This document shows positions 63,141 to 64,000 of a stretch of 64,000 bases of DNA, piece after piece; position 1 is the stretch's first letter; each line of letters begins with the position of its first letter. The notes beneath the pieces were generated by a model, which worked only from the letters and a program-made list of their open reading frames with translations, searched no databases and was not told the origin of the DNA. The stretch comes from Phaeobacter sp. J2-8 (GTDB lineage Bacteria > Pseudomonadota > Alphaproteobacteria > Rhodobacterales > Rhodobacteraceae), in assembly GCF_022867865.1 (NCBI RefSeq), contig NZ_JALIEC010000003.1, positions 434,001 through 498,000 of the forward strand. Direction: 5' to 3'. The position numbers and the translations under genes are program-made.

Positions 63141-64000
63141 CTATTTGGCGAACAAATCGCTCTGCCCCGGCGCGCGCGGCGGTGCAATTCCCAGATGCGT
63201 CCAGGCCTTTTGCGCCAGTATGCGCCCGCGTGGGGTGCGTTGGATCAATCCCTGTTGCAACAAAAAGGGTTCGATCACCTCTTCCAGCGCATCCCGGCTT
63301 TCGCTGAGAGCCGCAGACAGCGTTTCAATCCCCACAGGTCCGCCCGCATAATTTTCGGCGATTAGCCCCAGATACCGGCGGTCCGCGCCATCCAGCCCCA
63401 GATGATCCACCCCCAACCGGGTCAGCGCATTGTCGGCCAGCGCGCGGGTGATATGGCCGTCGCCTTCGACCACGGCAAAATCAACAACCCGGCGCAGCAA
63501 CCGTCCGGCGATCCGGGGGGTGCCACGGGCGCGCCGGGCAATTTCGCGCGCGCCGTCGCTGTCGGCGGGCACGCCCAGTTTGGTGGCGTTGCGGCTGACA
63601 ATTTCATGCAACTCATCAACAGTATAGAACTGCAACCGTGTCGGAATGCCAAAACGATCCCGCAACGGCGTGGTCAAAAGCCCCAACCGCGTGGTCGCCC
63701 CAACCAGGGTAAACGGCTGCAATTCGATCCGCACCGTGCGCGCCGCCGGGCCTTCGCCAATCACCAGATCCAGTTCGAAATCTTCCAGCGCGGGATACAA
63801 AATCTCCTCGACCACCGGGTTCAGCCGGTGAATTTCGTCGATGAACAGCACATCCCGTGCCTCTAGATTGGTCAGGATCGCCGCAAGATCACCTGCCTTG
63901 GCCAGAACCGGGCCCGAGGTCATGCGAAAATTGACCCCCAATTCGCGCGCCATGATCTGGGCCAGCGTGGTCTTGCCCAGCCCCGGCGGGCCATGAAACA
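63141..64000 (-). CDS. ruvB: Holliday junction branch-migration helicase RuvB, N-terminus beyond window
   Basis: The visible 286 codons cover all but roughly the first 50-60 residues. AAA+ motor that drives branch migration with Ruv[22 protein letters not shown] (Walker A, at the window edge), [43 protein letters not shown] (Walker B and RuvB-specific hairpin), [21 protein letters not shown] (sensor 1, Arg finger), [17 protein letters not shown] (sensor 2), and the winged-helix C-terminus ending [17 protein letters not shown]. Confidence 0.95.
   Translation of the reverse strand, partial: FHGPPGLGKTTLAQIMARELGVNFRMTSGPVLAKAGDLAAILTNLEARDVLFIDEIHRLNPVVEEILYPALEDFELDLVIGEGPAARTVRIELQPFTLVGATTRLGLLTTPLRDRFGIPTRLQFYTVDELHEIVSRNATKLGVPADSDGAREIARRARGTPRIAGRLLRRVVDFAVVEGDGHITRALADNALTRLGVDHLGLDGADRRYLGLIAENYAGGPVGIETLSAALSESRDALEEVIEPFLLQQGLIQRTPRGRILAQKAWTHLGIAPPRAPGQSDLFAK

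Noticed and set aside
1-64000. CRISPR arrays, rRNA and tRNA genes
   Set aside because: I looked for regularly spaced repeats and for tRNA acceptor/T-arm signatures in the gaps and saw none; a program such as tRNAscan-SE would settle the tRNA question.

Overview
The window looks like a chromosomal segment of an alphaproteobacterium of the Rhodobacteraceae (Roseobacter group). The support is the GC-rich core (about 60% or more by eye), the aa3-type COX subunit IV peptide, a phosphatidylcholine synthase, the DUF484-xerC / priA neighbourhood, DUF1150/DUF465/DUF6173-type small proteins and a TTAA-N7-TTAAC (CtrA-type) site. Gene identities come from reading translations; nothing was searched.

Layout. 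1-5.6 kb: a broken acyl-CoA dehydrogenase, tsaC, an AsnC regulator and small conserved proteins. 5.6-12.2 kb: an AT-richer accessory island with a secreted lipase-like hydrolase, a lysozyme-like/SH3 protein, a three-span membrane protein and a complete IS3-family element with a 4-bp target duplication. 12.2-23 kb: an AraC, GlxA and MerR-controlled block of two aromatic-type aldehyde dehydrogenases, four short-chain dehydrogenases, two NTF2-like proteins and a RidA protein, probably alcohol/aldehyde oxidation of small aromatic or alicyclic compounds. 23-27.4 kb: azlCD exporter and the overlapping fdhD-mobA-mobB-moeA molybdenum-cofactor operon. 27-45 kb: housekeeping (greA, ETF-QO, trxB, sat/cysC, hsp20, purEK, pcs) with a Hint protein, a solitary PhnM and a small lipase. 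45.4-56.4 kb: a FAH-family enzyme, a DctPQM TRAP transporter and a SDR / crotonase / MarR / feruloyl-CoA synthase / amidohydrolase / acyl-CoA dehydrogenase operon. 56.5-64 kb: xerC, a DUF484 gene, priA, OmpA, a caspase-like protein and ruvB (cut by the window end).

Working together. The 46-56 kb region reads as one hydroxycinnamate (p-coumarate/ferulate) uptake and side-chain degradation system. The TRAP promoter region and the catabolic operon share a 17-bp palindrome, AGWTAT-N5-ATAWCT, the likely operator of the embedded MarR repressor. The 12-23 kb block has a coniferyl-alcohol-dehydrogenase-like SDR and vanillin-dehydrogenase-like ALDHs that could feed it.

Quality caution. Thirteen genes, including essential or housekeeping ones (priA, trxB, purE), carry single-base frameshifts, fifteen in all. 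Most lie in short homopolymers or GC repeats, and each is repaired by adding or removing one base. This looks like uncorrected sequencing indels more than real gene decay. I list these genes as CDS spanning the shift.

The DUF484-priA gap holds three DnaA-box-like sequences around a perfect CtrA-type motif, a candidate replication-control region. I saw no rRNA, tRNA or CRISPR array.
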